From the NCBI GenBank assembly GCA_036268875.1, contig DATATI010000036.1, forward strand, positions 62,001-126,000: DNA of 64,000 nucleotides, in the 5' to 3' direction. Made by a program: the position numbers and the translations under genes. Source of the DNA: Polyangia bacterium. Its GTDB lineage: Bacteria; Myxococcota_A; Polyangia; Fen-1088. Positions 1 to 8,825 of this stretch are shown one piece after another. A model generated the notes under the pieces. It worked only from the letters and a program-made list of their open reading frames with translations, was not told the DNA's origin and ran no database searches. Numbering within the stretch: position 1 is the stretch's first letter; each line of letters begins with the position of its first letter.

Positions 1-319
1 CCATGGCGAACGGCTTCAGCAGGTAATCGGCCGCGCCCGCTTTCATGGCGGCGACCGCGTCGTCGGTGGTTCCAAAGGCGGTCATCATGATGACGTCGGG
101 CGGAAGCTCCTTCGCCCGCGCCGCGCGCAGCACGGTCATGCCGTCACCGTCGGGCATCTTCAGATCGGTGACCACCACGTCGAACGAATGCGCCGACAGT
201 TCGATGAGGGCGGTGCGCCCGCCTTCCGCGCGGTGGACCTGGTGACCGTCCAGCTCAAGCATTTCGGTGACCAGACGGCCCAGCTTCGCTTCATCGTCGA
301 CGACCAGCACAGTTGCCAT
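1..319 (-). CDS. NtrC-type response regulator, receiver domain (cut by left window edge)
   Basis: Only the first 106 residues lie in the window; the gene runs off the left edge. They form a complete receiver domain: acidic pair D8-D9, phosphoacceptor D52 in VVTDLKMP, the conserved Thr of MMTAF, and the LLKPF lysine near residue 102. The start is the ATG at 319, 11 nt after the stop of the sensor kinase at 331-1632, so the two are almost certainly a co-transcribed kinase/regulator pair. The receiver style and the NtrB-like partner suggest a sigma-54-dependent NtrC-family regulator, but the AAA+ and DNA-binding parts lie outside the window, so the output domain is inferred, not seen. Confidence 0.88.
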   Translation of the reverse strand, partial: MATVLVVDDEAKLGRLVTEMLELDGHQVHRAEGGRTALIELSAHSFDVVVTDLKMPDGDGMTVLRAARAKELPPDVIMMTAFGTTDDAVAAMKAGAADYLLKPFAM

Positions 320-330
320 GGGGAATTCCG

Positions 331-1632
331 TCAGCGATTGTCTGCGACAAAGGGGCGTCGAGGCAATGTCACAACGAAGGTGGCGCCCGGCCCGTCGCTT
401 CGGCCCAGAGTCAACGTGCCGCCATGTCGGTCGACAATGCGGCGGGCGATGGCCAGGCCGAGGCCCGTGCCGCCGGTCTTGGTGGTGAAGTAAAGCTCGA
501 ACACCCGCTGACCCAGATCAGCGGGAATGCCGGGGCCGCGATCGGCGACGGCGATCTCGACCGCGTCGGCGCGCGCCCCGGTGTGGACGGCGATCGCGCC
601 TGCGGCCTGCGCCTGGGCGGCGTTCGACAGCAGGTTGGCGAACACCTGGCGCAGCAGGGCCGGATCGACGTCGATGACGGGCAGGGCGTCGCCGCCGACG
701 AGAACCTGCACACCAGGAAACGCCGCCTCGGTTCCTCGCGCCGTCTCCGCCAGCAGCGCGCCGAGATCGCTGGGCGCCAGCGCCAGCGGCCGGTCGGACG
801 CCAGGCTCAGCAGATCTTGGGTGAGGCGGCGCAGGCGTTCGACCTCTTCGGCGATGTCATTCAATGATTGGCGGTCGCGCTCGCCCAGGGTGGCGCCGTT
901 GCGCTCGCGCATCAGGTCGATGGTGCCGCGGATGACGCCCAGCGGATTGCGGATCTCGTGCGCGGCCATCGCCGCCACTCGTGACAGCAACTCGCCGCGC
1001 GCCGCTGACGCTGCCGCTTGTTGCCGCGCGCGCTCGGCCCTGGCAAACCGGCCGGCCAGCACCGCCAGGGCCATCGCCGACAGCACCGCCAGCAGCACGG
1101 CGACGTCACGGGCCCGTCCCAGCCGGGTCTGCTCGGCGACGAATTGCTGACCGGCCTCCAGCACCAGCACGCTGCGCGCGCCGCCGGCGTCGCGGCCGAC
1201 CGGAAAATATCCGGTCATCACCGTCAGCGCGCCGAACGCGTAACCGGGCACCACGGTCGGCGCACCGCCCAGCGCGGCCGCCACCTGGCGGGCATCGACG
1301 CGCAGCAGATCCGCCCGTCGGCCCGCCGTCCCGGCGGCGTCGGCGGCGACCCGCAGCGCCGGCGTCACCACATACGCGGCTTCCAGCCTGTTCGAGCGCA
1401 TCACCGCTTGCAGATCGGCAGCGGTGGGCGCCTGGCGATCCAGCAGGGCCGCCGCCGATTCGCCGGCGCCGAACAGCCGTTCCTGCAGCACGCGCTCGAC
1501 CGCGCCCGCCGCCGCTCGGTGCAGGTACAGCGTCGCCCCCAGGGCGCCCAAAAGACCGAGGGCCGCGACGGCGATCGGCGCTGCCCGCCGGGCGCGCGGC
1601 TCCGCCTCCGTCGACGTCTCGCTCGTCTTCAT
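331..1632 (-). CDS. Membrane sensor histidine kinase (NtrB/ZraS-like)
   Basis: A 433-residue kinase predicted to autophosphorylate on His and pass phosphate to the regulator that follows it. Visible features: a short cytoplasmic N-terminus, a first membrane segment at about residues 19-38, a periplasmic sensor region of about 140 residues, a second membrane segment near 175-195, an H-box MAAHEIRNPLG with the catalytic His near residue 229, and a C-terminal HATPase domain with the N-box (NLLSNAAQA), G1 box (DRGPGIP) and G2 box (GGTGLGLAI). The start ATG at 1632 overlaps the stop of the upstream TPR gene (ATGA), showing translational coupling. The sensor region has no family I recognise, so the signal is unknown. 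Confidence 0.93.
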   Translation of the reverse strand: MKTSETSTEAEPRARRAAPIAVAALGLLGALGATLYLHRAAAGAVERVLQERLFGAGESAAALLDRQAPTAADLQAVMRSNRLEAAYVVTPALRVAADAAGTAGRRADLLRVDARQVAAALGGAPTVVPGYAFGALTVMTGYFPVGRDAGGARSVLVLEAGQQFVAEQTRLGRARDVAVLLAVLSAMALAVLAGRFARAERARQQAAASAARGELLSRVAAMAAHEIRNPLGVIRGTIDLMRERNGATLGERDRQSLNDIAEEVERLRRLTQDLLSLASDRPLALAPSDLGALLAETARGTEAAFPGVQVLVGGDALPVIDVDPALLRQVFANLLSNAAQAQAAGAIAVHTGARADAVEIAVADRGPGIPADLGQRVFELYFTTKTGGTGLGLAIARRIVDRHGGTLTLGRSDGPGATFVVTLPRRPFVADNR

Positions 1633-2276
1633 GGCCGGCGCCGTTCGGTCGCGGCGGCGGCCCGACGCGCGCGCGCCGCGCCGGCCTGGGCCTCGCCTCG
1701 TCGGTGTCCATCGCTGCGCAGAGCGGCCAGCGCTGCCGCCTCGTCGAAATAGGCCGCGGCCAGCGTCGCGCGCCCGGCCACCAGCGCCGCCTGTGCTTGG
1801 GTGTGATACCAGTCGATCGCCGCTGGTGCCGGCGCCGCGCTCAGAAGCGGCGCCAGGTCGCGCCGGATCTGGCGCGCCTGGGCGGCGATCTTGGGCGCGG
1901 GGTCGGCGCCCAGCGCGGCCAGCAGACGATCGGCGCAGGTGTAAAGGCGGGCGTCATAGCAAGCGAGCGCGTGGTAATAATCGAAGAGTCCGTCGCGCTC
2001 GCCCGGCGCCAGATCTTCCGCACGGGCAAAGGCCGTCAAGGCATCTTCGGCGCGGTTCAGTTTGACCAGGGCGGCGGCGACGTACCACGTGGCCCCCGGA
2101 TCACCAGGGCCGGTTTTTTCCGCCGCGCGAAACTCGACCAGAGCTTCGGGGTAACGTTCTTCGCGAAAGGCCTGCGCGCCGGCCAGCATGTGTTCGGCAG
2201 GGGAGGCGGCGCGCGCCGGTGACGGGCGGAGCAGCGTCGCCACCAGCAACAGGCTCGGCGCCAGCGTTGCTTTCAT
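1629..2276 (-). CDS. Secreted TPR-repeat protein upstream of a two-component system
   Basis: A 215-residue protein starting at the ATG at 2276 (MKATLAPSLL). The N-terminus is a Sec signal peptide with probable cleavage after ARA (about residue 24), so the protein is likely periplasmic. The rest is helical tetratricopeptide-like sequence, with pairs of helices such as AEHMLAGAQAFREERYPEAL and ATWYVAAALVKLNRAEDAL. An in-frame open extension continues upstream, but it is Pro/Arg-rich and overlaps the gene at 2299-2769, so the internal ATG is preferred. The stop overlaps the kinase start by 4 nt. An accessory role in signal sensing by the kinase is a reasonable guess from coupling alone. Confidence 0.82.
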   Translation of the reverse strand: MKATLAPSLLLVATLLRPSPARAASPAEHMLAGAQAFREERYPEALVEFRAAEKTGPGDPGATWYVAAALVKLNRAEDALTAFARAEDLAPGERDGLFDYYHALACYDARLYTCADRLLAALGADPAPKIAAQARQIRRDLAPLLSAAPAPAAIDWYHTQAQAALVAGRATLAAAYFDEAAALAALRSDGHRRGEAQAGAARARRAAAATERRRP

Positions 2277-2298
2277 CGAGCGAGCGGCGACGGCCGGG

Positions 2299-2769
2299 CT
2301 ATTTTTGCTTGCCGGGAGCGTTTCCGGAGTTGCCGGGGTTGGTGGGCTTGCCGGCGCGCGCGCGGGCGGCGGCGGCGCGCGCTTGACCGGCGGCCGCGCG
2401 TTCGTCGGCGTCGTTGTTATGGGCGGCAGCCGCGGCGCTGCCTTGCGCGGCGCGATTGGCGGCGTCGGCGCGCGCCCCGTGGGCGGCGTTGTCCACCTGT
2501 TCCTGCGCGTCCGCTTCGGCCTTGCGCTCGGCCTGGGCTTTCTTCCCGGGCGCGCCGTTGTCGCCGTGTCGGCGCGGCGGCTGGCCCAGGCCATCGGGTA
2601 AGCGCGGCGGCTCACGCGGGACGTCGGCGCGTTCCAGCAGCGAAGCATGAGCGGCGGCCTTGGCGGATCCCGCACTGCGGGCGTTCTCCTCGGTGGCTCC
2701 CACGGACGAGGCCAGCGCCAGACAACCGACGCTGATCGCCACGGAGAAGGTGATGGACAGTTTCATCAT
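2299..2769 (-). CDS. Secreted Ala/Gly-rich low-complexity protein of unknown function
   Basis: About 156 residues from the ATG at 2769; a TTG five codons upstream is also possible. The start is a signal peptide (hydrophobic TFSVAISVGCLALA, probable cut after VGA). The mature part is hydrophilic and rich in Ala, Glu, Arg and Asn, with a highly charged middle (KKAQAERKAEADAQEQ) likely to form a helix, ending in a Gly/Asn/Pro tail. It lies 22 nt before the TPR gene on the same strand, so it is probably the first gene of the four-gene signalling operon. I recognise no domain. It could be a small surface or periplasmic filler protein. Confidence 0.6.
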   Translation of the reverse strand: MMKLSITFSVAISVGCLALASSVGATEENARSAGSAKAAAHASLLERADVPREPPRLPDGLGQPPRRHGDNGAPGKKAQAERKAEADAQEQVDNAAHGARADAANRAAQGSAAAAAHNNDADERAAAGQARAAAARARAGKPTNPGNSGNAPGKQK

Positions 2770-2941
2770 CACGTTACCGATCAATCACAAGGCCTGCAAA
2801 ATCTTCACTGACGGCCACCTGCACTATAGCCAGCAAAAGCTGGACCGTCGCGGCCGGCGCTGGTTTTGGCGGACATTTGCCCGGCGGTGTTCCCGGATGG
2901 GCGCTTGGTTGTCCCGGATGGTTCAGCTGGTCGCGGCTGGT

Positions 2942-4372
2942 TCAAAAAAACGCCAGCGTATAGACGGCGCCGGCCATAGCGGTGAAATGGGTGTAGGTGT
3001 AATCAGGCACGGTGGAGGTGGCGCGGCGGACAGTCAGGGTAAGGCGCGCGGCCCAGCGCGGCGTCAACGACCATTCTGCGCCGCCGAGGCCGTCGAGAAA
3101 CCGGTCGCGTCGATCCACGCCCGACAGGGGATCGGGCGCGGCGTAACGCCGAAACGCCAGGTCGGCCTCGACGAACAAGCGCCCGCGGTCGTCGGCCACC
3201 GCCAGCCAGGCGTGGCAGCCGGGCCCGTGCTCCCAGTAGGTCAGCGACGCGGCCCGGGCGTCGTCGTGGGCGCCGTGATAGGCGCAGGCCGCGATGGTGC
3301 CACCGTCGCCGTGCGCCGCCGCCTCGGCCTGGGCGAAGAGCCGGGTGCCCGAGTATCCGGCTGTTTCCTCCTGCAGGAATGATTCGAAGCAGGCAAAGGC
3401 GGCGACGGCGAACGAGAACCTTGGCGTCGCGCGCCAGCGGCCCTCGGCGGCCAGGCGATGGGCGGACAGATAACGGGCCGCCCCCAATGTAAAAAAATCG
3501 TAAGCGTACTCTCCGGTGGCGAAGCTGGGCCCGGCCCCCTGACGCCAGCCCAGCGCGCCGCCGACGGCGCCGAGATCGTACGCCCCCAAAGTGAACTGCT
3601 TGCGGTACTGGCCGGCGGCCCGGGCGAAGGGACCGCTGCGACCGAACGGCTGCCCCAGGGCAGCGACGGTTTCGCTGGCGGCGCCGTCGCGGCTGCTGGG
3701 CACAATCAGACTGCCGTCGGGGGTGAGGGCGACATTGGAATCGTAGCCGGCCTCGGTGAGGAACGAAGCCACCGCGCGAGCGTCACCCTGAGCGGTGCGG
3801 ATGATCTCCGCCGCTGACCGGCGCAGCGGGCTGGTGGACGATGCGGCGATCGCGCGCAGGCGATCGGCGGCTTCGGTGTCTTCGTCGTCGCGCAGGGCGA
3901 TGAGGCCCAGGAAGACGGTCGCCGAATCGGCCAGCGCCGGATCGGCGGCCGCTTCGCGCAGCAGCGGGCGCGCGCGATCGAGGGCGCCGAGCTCGAACCA
4001 GCAGACACCCGCCAGCAAGCTGGCCGCGGTTTCGTGCTCGGCCAGCCGGATCGACTCGAACAGCGCGGCTGCTTCCCGTCGGCGGCCGGCCTTCATCAGG
4101 CCGAGCGCCGTGCTGAAGCGATCGGGCCCGGCGTGGTCGTCGGCCGGCGTCTCATGACAAAGGCGAGCCAGGGCAGCGCGAGCACGCGCGTTGGCCGGAT
4201 CGCGGCGGATCGCTTCCTGATACGCGACGGTGGCTGTGTCGCGGCGGCCGCCGGCCAGCTCGTCATCGGCGATGTTCAGATAAACCGCCGCCTGATCGCG
4301 GTCGCGCGCCGTCGCGCCCTCGGGAACCACCGCGCAGGGATCGACGGCCACCGCCCACATCAGGGCCAGCAT
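2942..4372 (-). CDS. TPR domain plus outer-membrane beta-barrel protein
   Basis: A 476-residue protein with an N-terminal TPR solenoid (about residues 25-210, with helices such as AVYLNIADDELAGGRRDTA and DPANARARAALARL) followed by a C-terminal half of alternating strands ending in aromatic Phe (MAGAVYTLAFF), as expected for an outer-membrane barrel. The TPR-then-barrel layout resembles surface lipoprotein assembly modifiers (Slam/DUF560-like) and similar TPR-porins. A transport or assembly role is inferred from layout only. The ATG at 4372 (MLALMWAVAV) opens a short signal-like segment. The gene diverges from the lipoprotein at 4501, and the 128-bp gap should hold both promoters. Confidence 0.75.
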   Translation of the reverse strand: MLALMWAVAVDPCAVVPEGATARDRDQAAVYLNIADDELAGGRRDTATVAYQEAIRRDPANARARAALARLCHETPADDHAGPDRFSTALGLMKAGRRREAAALFESIRLAEHETAASLLAGVCWFELGALDRARPLLREAAADPALADSATVFLGLIALRDDEDTEAADRLRAIAASSTSPLRRSAAEIIRTAQGDARAVASFLTEAGYDSNVALTPDGSLIVPSSRDGAASETVAALGQPFGRSGPFARAAGQYRKQFTLGAYDLGAVGGALGWRQGAGPSFATGEYAYDFFTLGAARYLSAHRLAAEGRWRATPRFSFAVAAFACFESFLQEETAGYSGTRLFAQAEAAAHGDGGTIAACAYHGAHDDARAASLTYWEHGPGCHAWLAVADDRGRLFVEADLAFRRYAAPDPLSGVDRRDRFLDGLGGAEWSLTPRWAARLTLTVRRATSTVPDYTYTHFTAMAGAVYTLAFF

Positions 4373-4500
4373 CGGCGTCAGCACACCGGACCCCGTACGT
4401 GGCGGGACAGCTCGTGTACCGATCCGGACAGCCCGGGCCCGACGGCCGGCGCAGAGCGGCGTCCACCCCCGGTCCGGCGATTGCAATCGCTCTTCTTCAC

Positions 4501-5433
4501 ATGAGCCACTCGATCCTGCGTCGCCTGATCCGCTGTTCCTTCGGCGGGATGTTGCTGCTGGCGGGCTGCCACGGCGACGGCCCAGAGCTGGCCGTCGACG
4601 CCGCCAACGGGGGCGGCGCCACGCGTGGCAACGGCGGCAACGCCGGGACCAACGGCAGCGACGCCGGCGGGACCGCGGGCAGCGGCGACGGCGGCGGGAA
4701 GATCCCGGTGGGCAGCACCCAGTGCAGCGACGGCATCGACAATGACGGCGATGGTCTGATCGACTATGACGATCCCGAATGCGTCGGCCCGCTGGACAAC
4801 GACGAAGGATCGTTCGCCACCGGCATCCCGGGCGACAACGTGGATCCGTGCAGGCAGGATTGCTTCTTCGACGGTAATTCTGGCATGGGCGACGATGGCT
4901 GCGATTGGCAGCTCAAATGCGATCCGCTGAACGTCGGCGCCACCGCCTCTCATCAGTGCGCCTATGACGCCAAGTATGTCCAGACCCACGCCATGGAGTG
5001 CTCGGTCAGCGCCTCGCAGTCCGCCGCTTGCATCAAGAATTGCCGGCCGCTGACGCCGAACGGCTGTGACTGCTTTGGTTGCTGTTTGATCCCCGGCGCG
5101 GCGACGGCGATTCGTCTGGCCGGCACGTGCACGGCCAAGGACTTTGGCGATCCCAGCAAGTGTCCGCCTTGCACCCAGGTCCAGCAGTGCAGCAATCCCT
5201 GCGATCATTGCGAGCTGTGCGTCGGCAAGACCACGCTGCCCGCCGATTGCGCCAACAACCCCGGCGACGGCGGCGCGCCCACCCCCGACGCCGGAACGAC
5301 CCCCACGCCGAGCTGCGGATCGTACGCCGTCTGCGCCCGCACGGCGCAAGGGAGCATCGATCCGGTCACCGCTTGTCCGCAGAACTACGGCTGCGTGCAA
5401 GGCTGCTGCATCCCGACCGTGATCATCCCATAA
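4501..5433 (+). CDS. Cys-rich lipoprotein with Gly/Asn linker
   Basis: A 310-residue predicted lipoprotein. The ATG at 4501 opens a signal peptide with lipobox LLAGC (Cys at about residue 23), then a Gly/Asn/Asp-rich linker, then [18 protein letters not shown], the Ca-binding-like DNDGDG motif common in myxobacterial surface proteins. The remaining 200 residues carry more than 25 cysteines ([31 protein letters not shown]), consistent with a disulfide-rich extracytoplasmic domain. No enzymatic family is recognised. A likely bidirectional hairpin separates it from the convergent sensor kinase at 5467. Confidence 0.85.
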   Translation: MSHSILRRLIRCSFGGMLLLAGCHGDGPELAVDAANGGGATRGNGGNAGTNGSDAGGTAGSGDGGGKIPVGSTQCSDGIDNDGDGLIDYDDPECVGPLDNDEGSFATGIPGDNVDPCRQDCFFDGNSGMGDDGCDWQLKCDPLNVGATASHQCAYDAKYVQTHAMECSVSASQSAACIKNCRPLTPNGCDCFGCCLIPGAATAIRLAGTCTAKDFGDPSKCPPCTQVQQCSNPCDHCELCVGKTTLPADCANNPGDGGAPTPDAGTTPTPSCGSYAVCARTAQGSIDPVTACPQNYGCVQGCCIPTVIIP

Positions 5434-5467
5434 GGCCGGCGGCGGCGTTGGCTTGGGCGGCCGGCCT
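5433..5467. terminator. Candidate bidirectional hairpin between convergent genes
   Basis: The arms aggccgg (5433-5439) and ccggcct (5461-5467) are perfect reverse complements (7 bp) around a 21-nt GC-rich loop, filling the gap between the lipoprotein stop and the convergent PAS-kinase stop. There is no T tract, so it may be a weak terminator or an RNA-stabilising 3' hairpin. Confidence 0.4.
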
Positions 5468-6948
5468 CATCCATGGCTCGGGCCGAAAGGAATTTCGAAC
5501 GCGAACATGGCGCCTTGTCCGGGGCGGCTGTCGACCCGGATGGTTCCTTCGTGGGCGTCGATGATCTGTTTGCTGATCCACAGACCCAGGCCGAAGCCGC
5601 CGAAGTGACGGCTGGAGACGCCGCGCTCGAAGCGTTCGAAGATGCGTTTTTGTTGCTCGCGCGGAATGCCGATGCCGCGATCGGCGACCGACAGGCGCGC
5701 CAGCGGGCCTTCGACGCTGACCACCACGTCGATGGGTTTGCCGGCGCCGAACTTGATCGCGTTGGCGAGGAGGTTGGTCAGCACTTGTTCCAGGCGCAGG
5801 CGATCCCAGCACCCCACCGCCGTCGCTGGGGCCGATAGCTGCAGCTCGCATCCGGCGGCGGTGGCGGCCGCGCGCATGGTTCGCACCACGTCCTGCACCA
5901 GCGTCACCAGGTCCATCTCTTTGCGCTCCAACTCCAGCCGGCCGGCCGACAGGCGCGAGATGTCCAGCAAGGTGTCGACCAGGCGGGTCATGCGTCGCAC
6001 GTGGCCGCCGGCGCGTTCCAGATCGGCGGACAGCCGCCCGTTGGCCAGGTGTTCGGCGCCGCGCTTTTGCACCATGCGATCCATGTTCTCGACCTGCAGC
6101 TGCATCGCCGCCAGCGGCGTGCGCAGCTCGTGCGAGGCGATGGACAGGAATTCATCGCGCACCCGCACCGACGACAAAAGCTCAATCTCCAGGTTCTTGC
6201 GTTCGGTGATGTCGATGCAGGACCCGATGTATCCGGCGAAGCGGCCACTGGTGTCATAACGGGGCGTGCCGCGATCGAGGATCCAGCGGTACTCGCCGTC
6301 GGCGCGGCGCAGGCGATACTCCATCTCGAATAATTGTCGATGGCGGAAGGCGGTCATGTACGTGTCGACGCAGTCTTGAAAATCTTCGAAGTACACGCCC
6401 TCCGCCCAGCCCACGCCCCACTCCTGCTCCAGCGTGCGGCCGGTGAAGGTCAGCCAGGTCTGGTTGAAGAACGTGCACAGCGCGCTGGTGTCCGACATCC
6501 ACAGCAACACCGGCGCCACATCGGCCATGATCTTGAAACGCGACTCGCTCTCCTGGACGTGCTGCTGTATCTGCCGCTGCTCGGTCACGTCGCGCACGAT
6601 GGCGATGACACCGATGGTGTCGCCTTGATCGGATCGCCAGGGCGCGTAGCGGCGCTCGCAGTAACCGCTGCGGGCGGCGCCGGCGGCCAGGAAGGGTTGG
6701 TCGCGGGCGGCCACTTCTTCGCCGGCCAGGGCGCGGCGAATCGACGTCAGCTCCTGGTTCTCGACCAGGAATGGCAACAGCTCGGGCGCTGGTTTTCCCA
6801 CCGCGTCGTCGGCGGTGGTGCCCAGCAATCGCTCCATGCCGCTGTTCCAGTAGCAACAGCGCAGCTCAGGATCGAAGACCGCCATGCCCTCGGCGCTGGC
6901 GATCACCAGCTGCCGGGCCAGATCAACGGGCAGGGGTGCCTGGCTCAT
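5467..6948 (-). CDS. Soluble PAS-domain sensor histidine kinase coupled to the monooxygenase operon
   Basis: A 493-residue kinase with no membrane segment. Two PAS-type sensor domains come first (about residues 10-125 and 135-260, the second with a PAC-like end containing GYIGSCIDITERK), then a HisKA domain with the H-box SIASHELRTPL, then a HATPase domain (NLLANAIKF, DRGIGIP, FGLGLWI). The ATG at 6948 overlaps the stop of the monooxygenase beta-subunit gene (ATGA), so it is probably translated with that operon. By analogy with TmoS/TodS, a PAS kinase next to a toluene monooxygenase may sense an aromatic inducer, but this protein is far smaller than TodS and no partner regulator is visible nearby. 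The real start is the coupled ATG; a longer in-frame extension lies inside the upstream gene. Confidence 0.92.
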   Translation of the reverse strand: MSQAPLPVDLARQLVIASAEGMAVFDPELRCCYWNSGMERLLGTTADDAVGKPAPELLPFLVENQELTSIRRALAGEEVAARDQPFLAAGAARSGYCERRYAPWRSDQGDTIGVIAIVRDVTEQRQIQQHVQESESRFKIMADVAPVLLWMSDTSALCTFFNQTWLTFTGRTLEQEWGVGWAEGVYFEDFQDCVDTYMTAFRHRQLFEMEYRLRRADGEYRWILDRGTPRYDTSGRFAGYIGSCIDITERKNLEIELLSSVRVRDEFLSIASHELRTPLAAMQLQVENMDRMVQKRGAEHLANGRLSADLERAGGHVRRMTRLVDTLLDISRLSAGRLELERKEMDLVTLVQDVVRTMRAAATAAGCELQLSAPATAVGCWDRLRLEQVLTNLLANAIKFGAGKPIDVVVSVEGPLARLSVADRGIGIPREQQKRIFERFERGVSSRHFGGFGLGLWISKQIIDAHEGTIRVDSRPGQGAMFAFEIPFGPSHG

Positions 6949-7925
6949 GAGGTCGGTCGCAGCTCCAGTCGATCGATGAAGCCCAGCGCGCGCTCGCGGC
7001 TGGCGGCGACCAACGCCGCGCCCCCGTCGCCTAGCAAGGGAACCAAGGCCTCCGCGGCCAGCAGCGCGCGCGGCCACCAGATCTCGCGCCAGCGTTCCAC
7101 CGCCGCGCGGTTGGCAGGTGACGCCCGCAACGCCACCGCCAGCAGCGACGCCGTCCACTGCCGATGCCAGTCGCAGTCACGGTTCAGCGACGAGGCGATC
7201 TGGCCCAGCAGGAAATCCCCGCGCTCCTTCGCCAGCAGCGGCAGCTGGACCATGAACAGATCATCCAGCAACGGCTTGGCGCAAACGTTGAGGGCCACGA
7301 ACGCCTCGCCCCAGTCATAGGCCACCAGCAGCCGCTCGACCAACTCGCGCAGCGGTTGCCACGTCGGATCTTCTTGCCAGGCCGCCAGGCTGCCATCGCC
7401 GAAGGACGGACGCTGCAGACGAACTTGGGCCATGCGATAGGCGATGCGCTGGATGCGCCGGGTCTCGTCGGCCGCCTGTAAAAGCGCGGCGATGGTGATG
7501 CGGCTGACCGGGGCCATCTGCCCGACGTACGCCGCCACCATCTGAAAGCCGTGAAAGACATACCGCAGCGGCGTCAGCGCCCGTTCCAGCAACGCGTGCG
7601 CGGCGGCCGGCTGGTCCTGGTCGTAGTGCGATTCCTCCATCGATCGCAGCACCCCGTCGACGTGCGCTTCCTGGGCCTGTTGCAGGCGCACGTACGCGGT
7701 GTAATCGGTCTGCCGGGGATCGGCGAAGGTGGCCCAGTCCGCCGTCGCCAGCGGCGATTCTTGCTGGTGCCGCCGATACCAATCGCCCAGCGGAACGTTG
7801 ACGGCGAACGGCCGGCTGCCGCGATAGTCCAGCGCCGAGGTGGCGATGTCATATCGGGATGGCTTGCGCGGCAGATCGGCCAGGTGCGCGTACGTCTTGA
7901 GCGGGCTTCCGGCCAGCCTGGCCAT
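6945..7925 (-). CDS. tmoE: Multicomponent monooxygenase hydroxylase, beta subunit (TmoE-like)
   Basis: A 326-residue helical protein matching the beta subunit of four-component aromatic/alkene monooxygenases in length (family about 310-330) and position. Recognisable pieces include the N-terminal KTYAHLADLPRKPSRYDI, typical of TmoE/TouE, and the helical core around YVFHGFQMVAAYVGQMAP. As in the family it has no iron ligands; it packs against the alpha subunit to form the (alpha-beta-gamma)2 hydroxylase. It starts at the ATG at 7925, directly abutting the effector-gene stop, and its own stop overlaps the PAS-kinase start. The gene symbol follows the toluene-4-monooxygenase operon; the true substrate is not known. 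Confidence 0.9.
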   Translation of the reverse strand: MARLAGSPLKTYAHLADLPRKPSRYDIATSALDYRGSRPFAVNVPLGDWYRRHQQESPLATADWATFADPRQTDYTAYVRLQQAQEAHVDGVLRSMEESHYDQDQPAAAHALLERALTPLRYVFHGFQMVAAYVGQMAPVSRITIAALLQAADETRRIQRIAYRMAQVRLQRPSFGDGSLAAWQEDPTWQPLRELVERLLVAYDWGEAFVALNVCAKPLLDDLFMVQLPLLAKERGDFLLGQIASSLNRDCDWHRQWTASLLAVALRASPANRAAVERWREIWWPRALLAAEALVPLLGDGGAALVAASRERALGFIDRLELRPTS

Positions 7926-8267
7926 TCAGCGCGCTCCTTTCGGCGGCGCCGATGGTGGAAGGTTGGCGTTGCCGCCAACCAGTTCCCAGCAGGCTTCGTC
8001 CTCGTCGACGTGAAAGTGGCCTTTGAACGACGACATCACCAGCTCCAGGTCGCCGGGCAAGACGAACCGGCGGCGCAAGATGGACTCGATGGCCGCGCGG
8101 CTGACGGCGCAGCGAGCGTGGCACGATACGCGCAAGTAAGCGCCGCGATCGACGACGCGCACGTCATCGTTCTGCTGGCGAATGGCCAGCACGATGGCGT
8201 TCGCCACCGGTCCCGCCTGTAGCACCGGCCCCACGCTTTGCCGATCATTTTCCCTCTGGGTCGTCAT
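7926..8267 (-). CDS. tmoD: Monooxygenase effector/coupling protein (TmoD/MmoB family)
   Basis: A 113-residue small protein of the MmoB/DmpM/TmoD family, which binds the hydroxylase and tunes electron transfer and substrate access. The family signature is visible in VGPVLQAGPVANAIVLAIRQ, then the VRVVDRGAYLRVSC strand and the FVLPGDLELVMSSF region. The ATG at 8267 was chosen because it matches the usual family length. It overlaps the end of the Rieske gene by 23 nt. A longer in-frame reading upstream lies wholly inside the Rieske gene and is rejected. Confidence 0.9.
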   Translation of the reverse strand: MTTQRENDRQSVGPVLQAGPVANAIVLAIRQQNDDVRVVDRGAYLRVSCHARCAVSRAAIESILRRRFVLPGDLELVMSSFKGHFHVDEDEACWELVGGNANLPPSAPPKGAR

Positions 8268-8589
8268 CGTCCACCACCCCTTCGTCAGAGGCATCCACCC
8301 AGATGCCGTCGTTGTCGACCGCCACCCGAAATTTCTGCAGCCGCACACCCGACGGATTGATCCCGCAGCCGGTGCGCGAGTCGTATTCCCAGTAGTGAAC
8401 GTCGCACAGCAGAACGTCGTCGATGAGCCGCCCGGTCGACAGCGGCACCCCTTTGTGCAGGCAGCGATCGGCGTAGGCGCAAACCTGGCCGGCCACGTTC
8501 AGCACCACCACCGGCTGTCCGTCGACCACCACGCCTTTCATTTCACCAGGGCGCAGATGGTCCAGCGCCGCCACCCGCCGCAGGGCCAT
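8245..8589 (-). CDS. tmoC: Rieske-type [2Fe-2S] ferredoxin of monooxygenase (TmoC-like)
   Basis: A 114-residue Rieske ferredoxin that should carry electrons from a reductase to the diiron hydroxylase. Both cluster-binding motifs are intact: C43-x-H45 (RCLHKG) and C62-x-x-H65 (LCDVHYWEYD), each two residues earlier than in T4moC as I recall its numbering (45/47/64/67). The C-terminus is strongly acidic (DEGVVDDDDPEGK). The ATG at 8589 shares one base with the stop of the gamma-subunit gene (TGATG), indicating coupled translation. No ferredoxin reductase gene (TmoF) follows in this operon. Confidence 0.94.
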   Translation of the reverse strand: MALRRVAALDHLRPGEMKGVVVDGQPVVVLNVAGQVCAYADRCLHKGVPLSTGRLIDDVLLCDVHYWEYDSRTGCGINPSGVRLQKFRVAVDNDGIWVDASDEGVVDDDDPEGK

Positions 8590-8825
8590 CAGCGGCCTCC
8601 CGTTACTTCAAACTTGTCCAGCGCCGACAGGCCAGCGGCGGCGACGGTCATCTCGGCGTCCAGGGCGCGGCCGGCGACGACGATGCGCAGCCTGCGCAGG
8701 GGCGCGACGCGCACGTCGGCCGCCGACTGCAGCTTCTCCGCCAGCCGCCCCAACGTGTCTTCCGCGCGGGCCAGGATCAAAAGCCCCATCGAATCGCCCT
8801 GCAAAAATCCGTAAAGCGGAATCAT
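8589..8825 (-). CDS. tmoB: Monooxygenase hydroxylase, gamma subunit (TmoB-like)
   Basis: A 78-residue ubiquitin-like small subunit of the hydroxylase. The start MIPLYGFLQGD resembles TmoB/TouB N-termini, the length is close to the family's 80-86, and the C-terminus GLSALDKFEVTGG fits as well. The ATG at 8825 overlaps the alpha-subunit stop by 4 nt, and the stop overlaps the Rieske start. The same reading frame is open for another 230 codons upstream, but that part is antisense-like sequence inside tmoA and is not coding. Confidence 0.88.
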   Translation of the reverse strand: MIPLYGFLQGDSMGLLILARAEDTLGRLAEKLQSAADVRVAPLRRLRIVVAGRALDAEMTVAAAGLSALDKFEVTGGR